This document shows, piece by piece, positions 16,187 to 23,571 of a stretch of 37,467 nt of DNA; the stretch's first letter is position 1; every line of letters begins with the position of its first letter. Origin of the DNA: Lachnospiraceae bacterium. Its GTDB lineage: Bacteria; Bacillota; Clostridia; Lachnospirales; Lachnospiraceae. The notes below the pieces were generated by a model that saw only the letters and a list, made by a program, of their open reading frames with translations, was not told the origin of the DNA and ran no database searches. The translations under genes were made by a program, and so were the position numbers. The DNA lies in contig JAFSXN010000099.1 of the NCBI GenBank assembly GCA_017444015.1, forward strand, positions 1 through 37,467, written 5' to 3'.

Positions 16187-19100
16187 GAATGTTCGATTTC
16201 CTTTAACGTCTGTACATACATATTTTCATCGGTGATCCCGTGATCGGTCCGAAGCTTGACCGCAAGCCTCGCCCGGATCGTCACCGGATTATCGTCTACG
16301 GCCGTGATCCCCTCGATCGCCTTTCTTACCTTCTCCGCCAGCTCAAACAGCTCCTCTCTGCGCTCCGCGTAGGTAAGGATCGAGAATACCGCTCCCTTTA
16401 CTCTTCCGATAGCGCTGGTCCGCCCGGCAGCGTTTAATAACTCCTCCGCGATCTTTAAAAGGACCCGGTCGGAAAACTCCTTTCCATAGCTTTCAAGGAC
16501 CCTGCTCTGCGTACTGTTTTCAACGAGGATCAGCCCGAAGTTGTTCTTTGTTTCACTGTATTGCAGAGAGAAGTCCAAAAGGGAGTTCAGAAAGCCTCTG
16601 GTATTCATCAGGCCCGTAACGGGATCCTTATAGGAGGGCCCGACGATCTCCGGCATCTGCCCGGCCTCCTCATAGTCCACAAAGTAACCCGCAAGCCCCG
16701 TGATCTTTCCCCGTTGATAGATCGGCATCTTACTGGTAATGATATTCCGAAAGGCTCCGCCCACGATATATCGTTTCTCAGAGCTCAGGATCCGCTTTCC
16801 TTTCGACAGGACCTCTGCCTCCTCGTCCCGGGAGGATTCCTCGGCAAAATGCCAGTGCAGCTCCTCCGAGGTCTTGCCCTTGATATCCGAAAGGGATTCC
16901 ATCCCGAAATAGTCCAGGAACGCCTGGCTGGCTCCCTGGAATCTCCGGTCCCTGTCCTTCCAGAAGAACTTGATGCTGGAATTGCGGACCATATTGTCCC
17001 AAAGATCCGCAAAGGCATCTTCCGAAGGGTCGATGGCTGAGAGGGCATCATCCATCTCGGTCACCTGGAACGGCTTCATACAGTAGAGATACTCCCTTCC
17101 TGCGGTCCCCGGGATCATCATAATGACGATCTCTTCCGGCAGATACTCCCCGTTGTCCTGCCTGATCAGAAAGATCCCGAAAATATACCCCCGCCTGCTC
17201 TCCTCGATCCGGGCAGAAAGTGTTGAAAAATCGATAAACTTCCGGTAGCGGTTTTTCTCCTGGGCAAAGATATTCTTCTCGATAAAATCATCCATCCGCT
17301 CCCGCATACTCTTGTCGGCAGCTTCGTGATTATCCAGATATTTAAAGCGTCCCAAAAGCGGCTTGATCGTATCGTCCGAAAGATCCATCAGATGTACAAC
17401 ATCAAACAGCTGGTTCAGCTCCCGGAGTTTGGAATCCAGCCGGTCACGCTCTTTTGCGTTAATATCCGCCGTAAGATTTAAGATCGAGCCTCGAATCAGA
17501 TAGTGGCCGTTATATTCCGCGATCTTCTGCGCCCTCAGACACAGATAGTTTCCATTCTCCGTATAATAAAAGGTCTCCCTTTTTCCGGTCGTTTCCAACA
17601 GATCCGCAAACTCCCGGTATTTCTTTAAAAGCGGCGACGGGGTATGATAGATCCGTCTGTCGACCTCGGAAAGATCCGGCTCATCCCCGAAGATCTGCCG
17701 CTTATATGCCCTGTTCATAAACAGCGTCCGGAAATTTTCTCCGTCGTCCTCGATGATCTCGATCGGAACGTCGCTCGCCCTGGCCTGGATGCTTGCCACA
17801 TCATAGAAATGACGCTGCTTTCTCGTCTCTACGCCGATGTTCTTTTCCTTCATATGCAAAAACAGATCCTTTAAAGGCTCCGGCTTGCCGTAATAAAAGC
17901 CCTGGATCTTCCCGCAGCCAATCTCCTTCAGGAAGTCAAGCTGGTCCTTGGTCTCGACCCCCTCCGCCAACGTCTTGATCCCGATGTCCTTGGCCATAAC
18001 AACGATGGAGCTGACAATATCCTGGGACTTTTCGGTAAAGGGTGTCAGAAAGTTCATATCCATCTTCAGCTGGTCGAAATGGTAATCTTTTAACAGCGTC
18101 AGGGAGGAATAGCCGCTTCCGAAGTCATCCATCCAGATCTCATAGCCCGCCTTGCGGAAGCTCTTGATGACACCCCGCATCAGCTCCTCATCCGAGGCGA
18201 TCATACTCTCCGTGATCTCGATGTGCAGAAAGTCCCTCGGGATGTCGTAACGCTCCACTGCGTCCTCTACAAAACTCAGCATATCGCACATCACAAAATC
18301 CAGCCGGGAGAAATTGACAGACACCGGAACGATGGGCTCTCCGGCCTCCACCCGCTCATGCATGCTCTTACAGACCTGCTCTACGATATAGCAGTCCAGC
18401 TTATAGATCAGACGGTTCTTCTCAAGGATCCCGATAAACCGGTCCGGGCTTAAGAAACCGATCTCCGTATCCGACCATCTGGCTAAGGACTCCATACCGC
18501 ACAGCTCCCCGGTCAGGGCACGGACCACCGGCTGATAGTAGACCTTGATCCAGCCCTTCTTCAGCGCGTCGTCCAGCTTTCTTACCACGTACTCCGAGAT
18601 CCGCATCTGCTCCGCGACTTCATCGGAATACTCCACCATCTCCATAGAGGTATCATATTTGATATGATCGCAGGCCGCCTTCGCGTAGGACAGAGCGGAT
18701 TCCAGATCCAACCCATGCTCAGGACCAAACCGATAGATCCCGCACTTCCCGGTAATGCTGCACCGCTTGGAATAAACCTCGTAAAAGGAAGCGAGGGCCT
18801 CTTTGATCTTATGGCCGATCCCCTCATATTTTCCGAAGACGACAAAATGATCGTCCGAGAGGCGGCAGACAAAGCGGTCCTCAAAGGAATGCGTCAGGAT
18901 CTCGGCAATGGTTCTCAGGCAGACATCACCCTCGGCGACCCCCAGGTTGATATTCAGATATTTGAAGTCCACAAAATTGAGGTAGGCGACAGCATACTCC
19001 TGTACCTCCTCGTCCGTCAGCTCCTTTAACCGTTCAAGCACATTTTTCTTAAATTCATCCTTCCGGAATAAGCCGGTAATGGAATCAATCGCGGAATTTT

Positions 19101-19221
19101 CCATAAGCGCATCCTCATATTTTTTCAAATAATCAGAGATTTCGATAATATGTCCGTCTGTCATAAAATAATACATAAAATCCGCCTGCTGCCGGGGCTT
19201 GGGCAGAGCAGAACCAGACAC
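16183..19221 (-). CDS. GGDEF-EAL-PAS-PAS-GGDEF protein, probable c-di-GMP phosphodiesterase
   Basis: About 1012 residues from a GTG at 19221; an ATG at 19176 is as likely, since neither has a clear ribosome binding site. The first GGDEF domain has the signature site replaced by SDDHF (about 122-126), so synthesis is unlikely. The EAL domain (about 212-460) reads ESL at 244-246 but keeps N303, E335, the DDFGSGYSSL aspartates, K386, E420 and Q440, so it is probably an active phosphodiesterase cutting c-di-GMP. Two PAS-like regions follow (about 480-600 and 745-860), then a second GGDEF domain with no catalytic signature. It is cytoplasmic. Overlap with the AraC-type regulator suggests a link between c-di-GMP turnover and that pathway. 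Confidence 0.9.
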   Translation of the reverse strand: MSGSALPKPRQQADFMYYFMTDGHIIEISDYLKKYEDALMENSAIDSITGLFRKDEFKKNVLERLKELTDEEVQEYAVAYLNFVDFKYLNINLGVAEGDVCLRTIAEILTHSFEDRFVCRLSDDHFVVFGKYEGIGHKIKEALASFYEVYSKRCSITGKCGIYRFGPEHGLDLESALSYAKAACDHIKYDTSMEMVEYSDEVAEQMRISEYVVRKLDDALKKGWIKVYYQPVVRALTGELCGMESLARWSDTEIGFLSPDRFIGILEKNRLIYKLDCYIVEQVCKSMHERVEAGEPIVPVSVNFSRLDFVMCDMLSFVEDAVERYDIPRDFLHIEITESMIASDEELMRGVIKSFRKAGYEIWMDDFGSGYSSLTLLKDYHFDQLKMDMNFLTPFTEKSQDIVSSIVVMAKDIGIKTLAEGVETKDQLDFLKEIGCGKIQGFYYGKPEPLKDLFLHMKEKNIGVETRKQRHFYDVASIQARASDVPIEIIEDDGENFRTLFMNRAYKRQIFGDEPDLSEVDRRIYHTPSPLLKKYREFADLLETTGKRETFYYTENGNYLCLRAQKIAEYNGHYLIRGSILNLTADINAKERDRLDSKLRELNQLFDVVHLMDLSDDTIKPLLGRFKYLDNHEAADKSMRERMDDFIEKNIFAQEKNRYRKFIDFSTLSARIEESRRGYIFGIFLIRQDNGEYLPEEIVIMMIPGTAGREYLYCMKPFQVTEMDDALSAIDPSEDAFADLWDNMVRNSSIKFFWKDRDRRFQGASQAFLDYFGMESLSDIKGKTSEELHWHFAEESSRDEEAEVLSKGKRILSSEKRYIVGGAFRNIITSKMPIYQRGKITGLAGYFVDYEEAGQMPEIVGPSYKDPVTGLMNTRGFLNSLLDFSLQYSETKNNFGLILVENSTQSRVLESYGKEFSDRVLLKIAEELLNAAGRTSAIGRVKGAVFSILTYAERREELFELAEKVRKAIEGITAVDDNPVTIRARLAVKLRTDHGITDENMYVQTLKEIEHS

Positions 19222-19417
19222 TGAAACATTTTATATCATAACATATTTCCGGAGCTTCAGAAAGTCCTGATCAGGAAACCGATCCGTCCTTTTATTATGG
19301 AAGAAGATATCCGGAGAGAAACCATTTATTACTTCAGACCGTCCATTCATTACAATGGGGTTGAGCAATGCGGTTCAGATTCCGACATAGTGAATAGAAG
19401 CTAAGGATGGCGGTTGT

Positions 19418-19433
19418 GGTCAAAGGAGAGACC
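19418..19433 (+). promoter_or_regulatory. GGA-loop hairpin in leader of the calcium-binding protein gene
   Basis: GGTC at 19418-19421 pairs with GACC at 19430-19433 and puts AAAGGAGA in the loop, 38 bases upstream of the ATG. A second GGA (TAAGGATGG) lies at about 19402. A weak sigma-28-like pair, TTGA at 19361 and TCCGACAT at 19381, lies upstream. All of this is suggestive only. Confidence 0.3.
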
Positions 19434-19470
19434 TTCGATGACGGCCGCTTTATATTTTGGGAGGAAAACT

Positions 19471-20703
19471 ATGAGAATAACAAACAGTACAGTAAATATG
19501 CTATCAGGAAGAAATTTCACACAGACCGGTATGCGGACAGGAACCAGCGACGCAAGTGGATTCCTGAGTACGATCAATTCGTTTAGTACAAAGAAAGAAG
19601 GTTCCATGGCAAAAGACACTGACCAAACCGGGAAGAATAATGGAGGGATGGGTTCGTACAATATGGATGATATCGGATATTTCAAGGGACTCGGAAAAGT
19701 TGCCTCCGGAAGTTTGTTTGGGACAGGCGCAGGCGCTTCTGCTTTTCAAAACGATATATTGTCTGCAATGTTTAAAAGATTTACGTCTTTCGGAATGATG
19801 GGCGGCACAGGCACCAGCGGTTATTACTCGAATATGGTCATATACGCTGAGACCGAAGAGACCGGATTTCACGCGGATGGAAAGGCCTATACAGATGATG
19901 GCCGGACGATAGATTTTAACGTAAATATTCTGATGAGCCGAAGCTACATGGAATATATGAAAGTAAATATCCCTACTATGGCGGACGCATTGTGTGACCC
20001 GCTGATTGTAAATATAGGATCTGACACAGCAGATGTTCGGGATCAGACATTTAAGTTCGATCTGGACGCGGACGGAACAGAGGATGAAATTTCTATGCTG
20101 GGAAGAGGTTCCGGGTTCCTTGCGCTTGATAAAAATGGGAACGGTGAAATTGACGATGGCAGTGAACTGTTCGGAACAAAGAGCGGGGATGGATTTGCGG
20201 ACCTTGCCGAATATGACAGCGACGGAAATGGCTGGATCGATGAGAACGATGAAGTCTTTTCGAAACTTAAGGTGTGGTGCAAGGATGAAAACGGCGAAGA
20301 TGTGCTGATGGACTTAAAGCAGGCGGATATCGGCGCTATATACCTCGGAAAACAACAGACGGAGTTTACGCTGGGAGGAACGGATGGCTACAGAGATGGG
20401 GTAGTCAGATCAACCGGCGTTTTTCTTCGCGAAAGTACCGGGGCAGGGACAATACAGCATGTAGATCTGTCCTTGAAGCAAAATGGATTGGGGTTAAAGG
20501 TCAGCGGTGAGGTCACGACATTAGAATTAAACACATTCAATAATCGAAGCAGACAAAGTAATGCCGCAAAACGACGGGAAGAGAGGGTCAGACAGGAAGC
20601 CCGGGCAAGAAGGAAAAAAGCCGCTGATAAGGCAGCCGCTGATGCCTTGTATAAAAAACAGCTGGAACACAAGGAGTACATGAAAGAACATTTTATCGCA
20701 TAA
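19471..20703 (+). CDS. Putative calcium-binding protein with FlgL-like N-terminus
   Basis: A 410-residue protein with no signal peptide. The first residues (MRITNSTVNMLSG) read like the N-terminus of flagellar hook-filament protein FlgL. Residues about 190-300 hold three Asp-rich loops, DLDADGTEDE (195), DKNGNGEIDDG (220) and DSDGNGWIDEND (249), followed by a KVW-containing strand. This block is familiar from RTX-type and other large secreted proteins and should bind calcium. The last ~50 residues are a charged Arg/Lys/Ala helix. GGGAGG precedes the ATG at 19471. Transcription diverges from the GGDEF-EAL gene. Secretion, perhaps through the flagellar apparatus, is my inference. Confidence 0.8.
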   Translation: MRITNSTVNMLSGRNFTQTGMRTGTSDASGFLSTINSFSTKKEGSMAKDTDQTGKNNGGMGSYNMDDIGYFKGLGKVASGSLFGTGAGASAFQNDILSAMFKRFTSFGMMGGTGTSGYYSNMVIYAETEETGFHADGKAYTDDGRTIDFNVNILMSRSYMEYMKVNIPTMADALCDPLIVNIGSDTADVRDQTFKFDLDADGTEDEISMLGRGSGFLALDKNGNGEIDDGSELFGTKSGDGFADLAEYDSDGNGWIDENDEVFSKLKVWCKDENGEDVLMDLKQADIGAIYLGKQQTEFTLGGTDGYRDGVVRSTGVFLRESTGAGTIQHVDLSLKQNGLGLKVSGEVTTLELNTFNNRSRQSNAAKRREERVRQEARARRKKAADKAAADALYKKQLEHKEYMKEHFIA

Positions 20704-20704
20704 T

Positions 20705-20820
20705 CGAGTAGGAGTGATGAAATCCTCCTACTCGTCCGCGACCTGATAATTGCTTCGCAATTATAGGTTGCGCAGCCGCGCCCCGACAAAGTCGGGATAA
20801 TTCATCTGCGCGGCTCTGCG
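20705..20820. repeat. Cluster of three hairpins between convergent genes
   Basis: CGAGTAGGA/TCCTACTCG at 20705-20734 sits directly after the stop codon and shares its core with the terminator at 1504. ATAATTGC-TTC-GCAATTAT follows at 20746-20764. A larger stem, CGCAGCCGCG/CGCGGCTCTGCG (20771-20820), encloses the perfect CCCGAC-AAA-GTCGGG hairpin at 20782-20796. No coding signal is present. Confidence 0.75.
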
Positions 20821-20825
20821 ATAAG

Positions 20826-20870
20826 AAGCAGGCGGTCAAATTCCGCCTGCTTATACAAATGGTAGTACAA
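20826..20870 (-). terminator. Terminator with conserved 3' tail
   Basis: AAGCAGGCGG at 20826-20835 pairs perfectly with CCGCCTGCTT at 20843-20852, some 57 bp past the stop of the minus-strand FliD-like gene. The adjoining ACAAATGGTAGTACA (20855-20869) is identical to the sequence beside the terminator at 33595, so the two genes share a 3' tail. Confidence 0.8.
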
Positions 20871-20908
20871 GTGATAACCGACTTCCATTTTCTCTTCTAT
20901 GAACCGTC

Positions 20909-21880
20909 TCAGGATACTAACGCGTTCTGTTTCCGGTAATAATCCGTATCCTTCACGCTCAGCTCTTTTTCGATCTCCTTCAGCTGCTTTTCGTATTCCC
21001 GTCTTCTTTCCGGACTGTACTCCTTTTTGATCTGCTGCTCCAGCTTCTCCTTCTGGTTCTTCAGGCTCTTTATCTCTTCGTCTACCTTATCCGTATTCGT
21101 AGTCGTCTGATCGGAAGAAGATTTGGAACTACCGGACTTACTGTCCTTCTCCGATTTACCGGTCGCTTTGCTTACTGCGCTTCCTACGATGGAATTTAGC
21201 GTATCCGACCAGGTTCCGTTTTTCGTATAGGTTGTTGCCCCTGCTGATTTAGCTGCTGCCCTGCTGATTGCGGAGGCCTTCGTTGATACCTTGTCCGCAA
21301 AGGAATTATGTCCGGTAAAAAGAAACTTAAGGCTCGTGATGTTCGCTTCCTTCAGCTTATCCTCATTGACCGTCAGCTTATTGTCAGAACCAACCTCAAT
21401 ACCGACCTTACTGAGGAGTCCGGCAGTCTTTTCCGTATTTCCGACCATCCAACCGGCATTTAGCAGAACATCCCTGGAGTCGGAATTTCCGCTTGAGGTC
21501 ACTACACTGTTATAGGCATCCGCAAAGGAATTCACCGCTTCTGTAATCGCGTCCCAGTCATAGTCTTCCTTCTCCTCCTCTTCCCCTGTTTCTTCATTCT
21601 TCGTTTTGATCGTTTTCTTTTCCCAGAGCTTCGGATCATTCAGCGCATCCGCAGCCTTCTTCAGGCTGTCCGCCCCAGAGCGCACAGAAGTGAGATTCGC
21701 GTTTGTCTCCGTACTGACGCTTGCCGCCTTCTCGTTTTCTTCCTTCCGATAGTACGACTTTACCAGCTTCCCGTAGCTTCCGTTCTTGATAGAAGCGTAT
21801 TCGCTCAGACTGAAGCTGCTTGTGTTTGTCGTCTGGGACGTTATCCCAAATAATCCTGTTAATCCGTTCATTCCTGACAT
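20909..21880 (-). CDS. FliD C-terminal-like protein (putative flagellar cap-related)
   Basis: A 323-residue protein without a signal peptide. The middle (about 120-250) resembles the C-terminal part of flagellar cap protein FliD: an AVNSFADAYNSVV segment, then LLSKVGIEVGSDNKLTVNEDKLKEA and FLFTGHNSFADKVSTKA. It is much shorter than FliD and lacks the N-terminal half. The C-terminus is a Ser-rich linker and a long charged coiled coil. The start MSGMNGLTGLFG has AGGAGG nine bases upstream. The upstream 129 bp closely match those of the gene at 34930, and its terminator matches that at 33595. A role as an exported flagellar accessory protein is inferred. Confidence 0.65.
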   Translation of the reverse strand: MSGMNGLTGLFGITSQTTNTSSFSLSEYASIKNGSYGKLVKSYYRKEENEKAASVSTETNANLTSVRSGADSLKKAADALNDPKLWEKKTIKTKNEETGEEEEKEDYDWDAITEAVNSFADAYNSVVTSSGNSDSRDVLLNAGWMVGNTEKTAGLLSKVGIEVGSDNKLTVNEDKLKEANITSLKFLFTGHNSFADKVSTKASAISRAAAKSAGATTYTKNGTWSDTLNSIVGSAVSKATGKSEKDSKSGSSKSSSDQTTTNTDKVDEEIKSLKNQKEKLEQQIKKEYSPERRREYEKQLKEIEKELSVKDTDYYRKQNALVS

Positions 21881-22009
21881 ATTGTGCCACCTCCTTGTTT
21901 TGGCAGTTCCCGCGGGAACCGCGCAGAAATCCGTTTCTGTTACATCTATATTGTATACCAAAAGCAACCGTCATCGAAAACCGTTCACGGCATTATTTCT
22001 GCCTTTCAC
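21881..22009 (-). promoter_or_regulatory. Shared promoter/leader module, copy A, with GGA-loop hairpin
   Basis: This 129-bp segment aligns with 35587-35714. Conserved parts on the coding strand are GTGAACGGTTTTCG, then 29 bases ending AATATAG, then TGTAACAG. Next comes a perfect hairpin of 6-bp arms CAGAAA/TTTCTG with loop CGGA (21924-21939), a perfect palindrome GTTCCCGCGGGAAC (21906-21919), and AAAACAAGGAGGTGGCA. GGA in a hairpin loop plus a second in the ribosome binding site is the layout of a CsrA target. CsrA binding is inferred. Confidence 0.65.
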
Positions 22010-22015
22010 TACATC

Positions 22016-22921
22016 TCAGTCCTTCTGTAAGGTAAATTCCACCCCATCAGAGCTGATATATTGCTCAATTTCCTCCCGCGTAATACTCGCTAAGACAGCC
22101 GGATCAAAATCCTCTCCCGCTTCCCAATCAGGGTCCGATTCCTTGACAGTCTCCGCAAAGTAACTGTTGTACATACGCTCATACCAGTAAAACGAAAGCA
22201 CTATAAAATATAAGGGCTTCCATACCTGATCGCAGCGTCTGATATGGGCAAGCTCATGCCGGATCACGTGCACCGCCTCCTCCATCGGAAGCCCGCAGGG
22301 AAGATATATTCTGGGCTTCAACAATCCGTAAAGGAACGGTACCTCTACATTCTCATCCAAATATACCTTTACATCCCTCTGCACATCATCAAAAGGGCTT
22401 ACAAGGATCCGGTAAAGCTCCGGAACGGCAAAGCGCAGCCTTCTTCCTGTTAGGAGCATCCCAAGCGCCATATATAAAAGCAGGAGCCCGCTTCCAAAGA
22501 GCCAGAGTACCGATAATACACTCCCATGTGTTGCGTGCCTCGTAGGTATAATATCCTGTGTACTGTCTGCCAAAACCTTCGGATTGTTCTTATCAGACAC
22601 CTCCGAAATCTCGGCAAATCCTTCACTCTTCGGAATATTACCTGCATCCGAAGTATTGTGGGTGACCGCCTGGAATGCACTGTGTATCCCGATGGGTCCT
22701 TCAAACAGAGCAAGTATTTCGGAAGTCTCAGGCAGGACGCCAAAGTCTGCTTCCAACGACACAGGCATGATAAGCCTGAGCAGAACAAGCAACCACAATG
22801 CACAAACATATTTATGAGGGACTCTGCCCTGAAACAGCCTCCTTATAACTAAGACCGCAAGTACCATGAAACTCCCGTAAATGGAATTAGCAAGGCACTG
22901 CCGTAAGATCCCGTCTGTCAT
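22016..22921 (-). CDS. Shortened M56 (BlaR1/MecR1-like) membrane metalloprotease
   Basis: A 301-residue membrane protein. It has N-terminal hydrophobic segments (about 14-28, 38-54), a linker, another membrane segment (about 136-158), and the zinc-binding VIRHELAHIRRCD motif at 220-230 with HELAH at 222-226. Family similarity ends soon after, near FIVLSFYW. The usual downstream CDE-type segment with the third zinc ligand is not visible, nor is a large extracellular sensor domain; a short acidic tail closes it. Family members cut a BlaI-type repressor on signal. Its start overlaps the BlaI-type gene by four bases. It may be inactive, remodelled, or dependent on another sensor, for which the lipoprotein at 36138 is a candidate. 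Confidence 0.85.
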   Translation of the reverse strand: MTDGILRQCLANSIYGSFMVLAVLVIRRLFQGRVPHKYVCALWLLVLLRLIMPVSLEADFGVLPETSEILALFEGPIGIHSAFQAVTHNTSDAGNIPKSEGFAEISEVSDKNNPKVLADSTQDIIPTRHATHGSVLSVLWLFGSGLLLLYMALGMLLTGRRLRFAVPELYRILVSPFDDVQRDVKVYLDENVEVPFLYGLLKPRIYLPCGLPMEEAVHVIRHELAHIRRCDQVWKPLYFIVLSFYWYERMYNSYFAETVKESDPDWEAGEDFDPAVLASITREEIEQYISSDGVEFTLQKD

Positions 22922-23331
22922 TTGTCCTTCCTGCAGCTGTCAATGATATCCTGCAGTTCATTCAGCTCAGCCTCCGTCAGCTTCCTTCCCCCTACAAAGG
23001 TTGCGACAAAACCCGGCAGGGATCCTGCAAAGCTGCGGTCTACGAAGGCGATGCTTTCTGCCTTGCGCGCCTCTTCCCTGCTGACTAGTGAGGTTACGGT
23101 TTTATCCTTAAACCTTACGACGCCCCGATCCGACAGCCTCTTTATGATCGTATAGGTTGTTGATTTGCTCCATTCCAGCTGCTCCTTGCAAAGCTTGACA
23201 AGCTCCGTACTGGAGATCGGCTCATTCGCCCACAATATCTCACAAAATCGGAATTCGCTGTTATTAATCCTCGGCGTGGATCCGCTTTTATTTATCTTTG
23301 ACGTTGCCATTTTCCCCTTTAACGTTGTCAT
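22918..23331 (-). CDS. BlaI/MecI-family transcriptional repressor
   Basis: A repressor of about 137 residues with a winged helix: FRFCEILWANEPISSTELV, then WSKSTTYTIIKRLSDRGVV and a short C-terminal dimerisation helix. These are the BlaI/MecI/CopY hallmarks. The start is either ATG 23331 (after GGAGGG) or ATG 23310 (after AAAGGGG); I list the first. The last codons overlap the M56 gene. The 43-bp dyad at 23350-23392 directly upstream is the likely self-operator, and its near copy at 35927 puts the lipoprotein gene at 36138 in the same regulon. Confidence 0.9.
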   Translation of the reverse strand: MTTLKGKMATSKINKSGSTPRINNSEFRFCEILWANEPISSTELVKLCKEQLEWSKSTTYTIIKRLSDRGVVRFKDKTVTSLVSREEARKAESIAFVDRSFAGSLPGFVATFVGGRKLTEAELNELQDIIDSCRKDK

Positions 23332-23349
23332 TTTTCCCTCCATAATAAT

Positions 23350-23392
23350 AGTCTACCATTGTCGACTTATTCAAAGTTTACAATAGTAGACT
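23350..23392. promoter_or_regulatory. BlaI-type operator, copy 1
   Basis: Dyad with arms AGTCTACCATTGTCGACTT and GTTTACAATAGTAGACT, seven bases apart, upstream of the repressor gene. On the minus strand TTGAAT and TATTAT, 18 bp apart, lie within or beside it, so the repressor would block its own promoter. The arms carry the TACAAT/ATTGTA-type core seen at BlaI-family sites. Confidence 0.75.
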
Positions 23393-23513
23393 GAATCTGT
23401 CAATGGTTTTTCACTTCCTAATCGGGGCTTTATTATTTACGAATGCAGTTTACAACAGAAAAGCTGCAGCTCACGTATTTAAGGTTTATTCTGAATTGAT
23501 TTCTGACGATAGG

Positions 23514-23541
23514 TAAAGTGAGAACAGAGTTTTGTCGTTTA
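23514..23541 (+). promoter_or_regulatory. Weak sigma-28-like promoter
   Basis: TAAA at 23514-23517 is followed after 16 bases by GTCGTTTA, a partial match to GCCGATAT. The arrangement TAAA-N12-TTTTGTC, preceded by GATAG, is also found upstream of the FlxA-like gene (31015 down to 30993, minus strand), so the two genes may share a promoter type. Confidence 0.35.
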
Positions 23542-23571
23542 TTATAGCTTATAAAAGAAAGGAGCCTGGTT

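Noticed and set aside
19361-19388. Sigma-28 promoter for the calcium-binding protein gene
   Set aside because: TTGA-N16-TCCGACAT has a poor -35 and two -10 mismatches; it could equally be a weak sigma-A site, so it is noted but not called.
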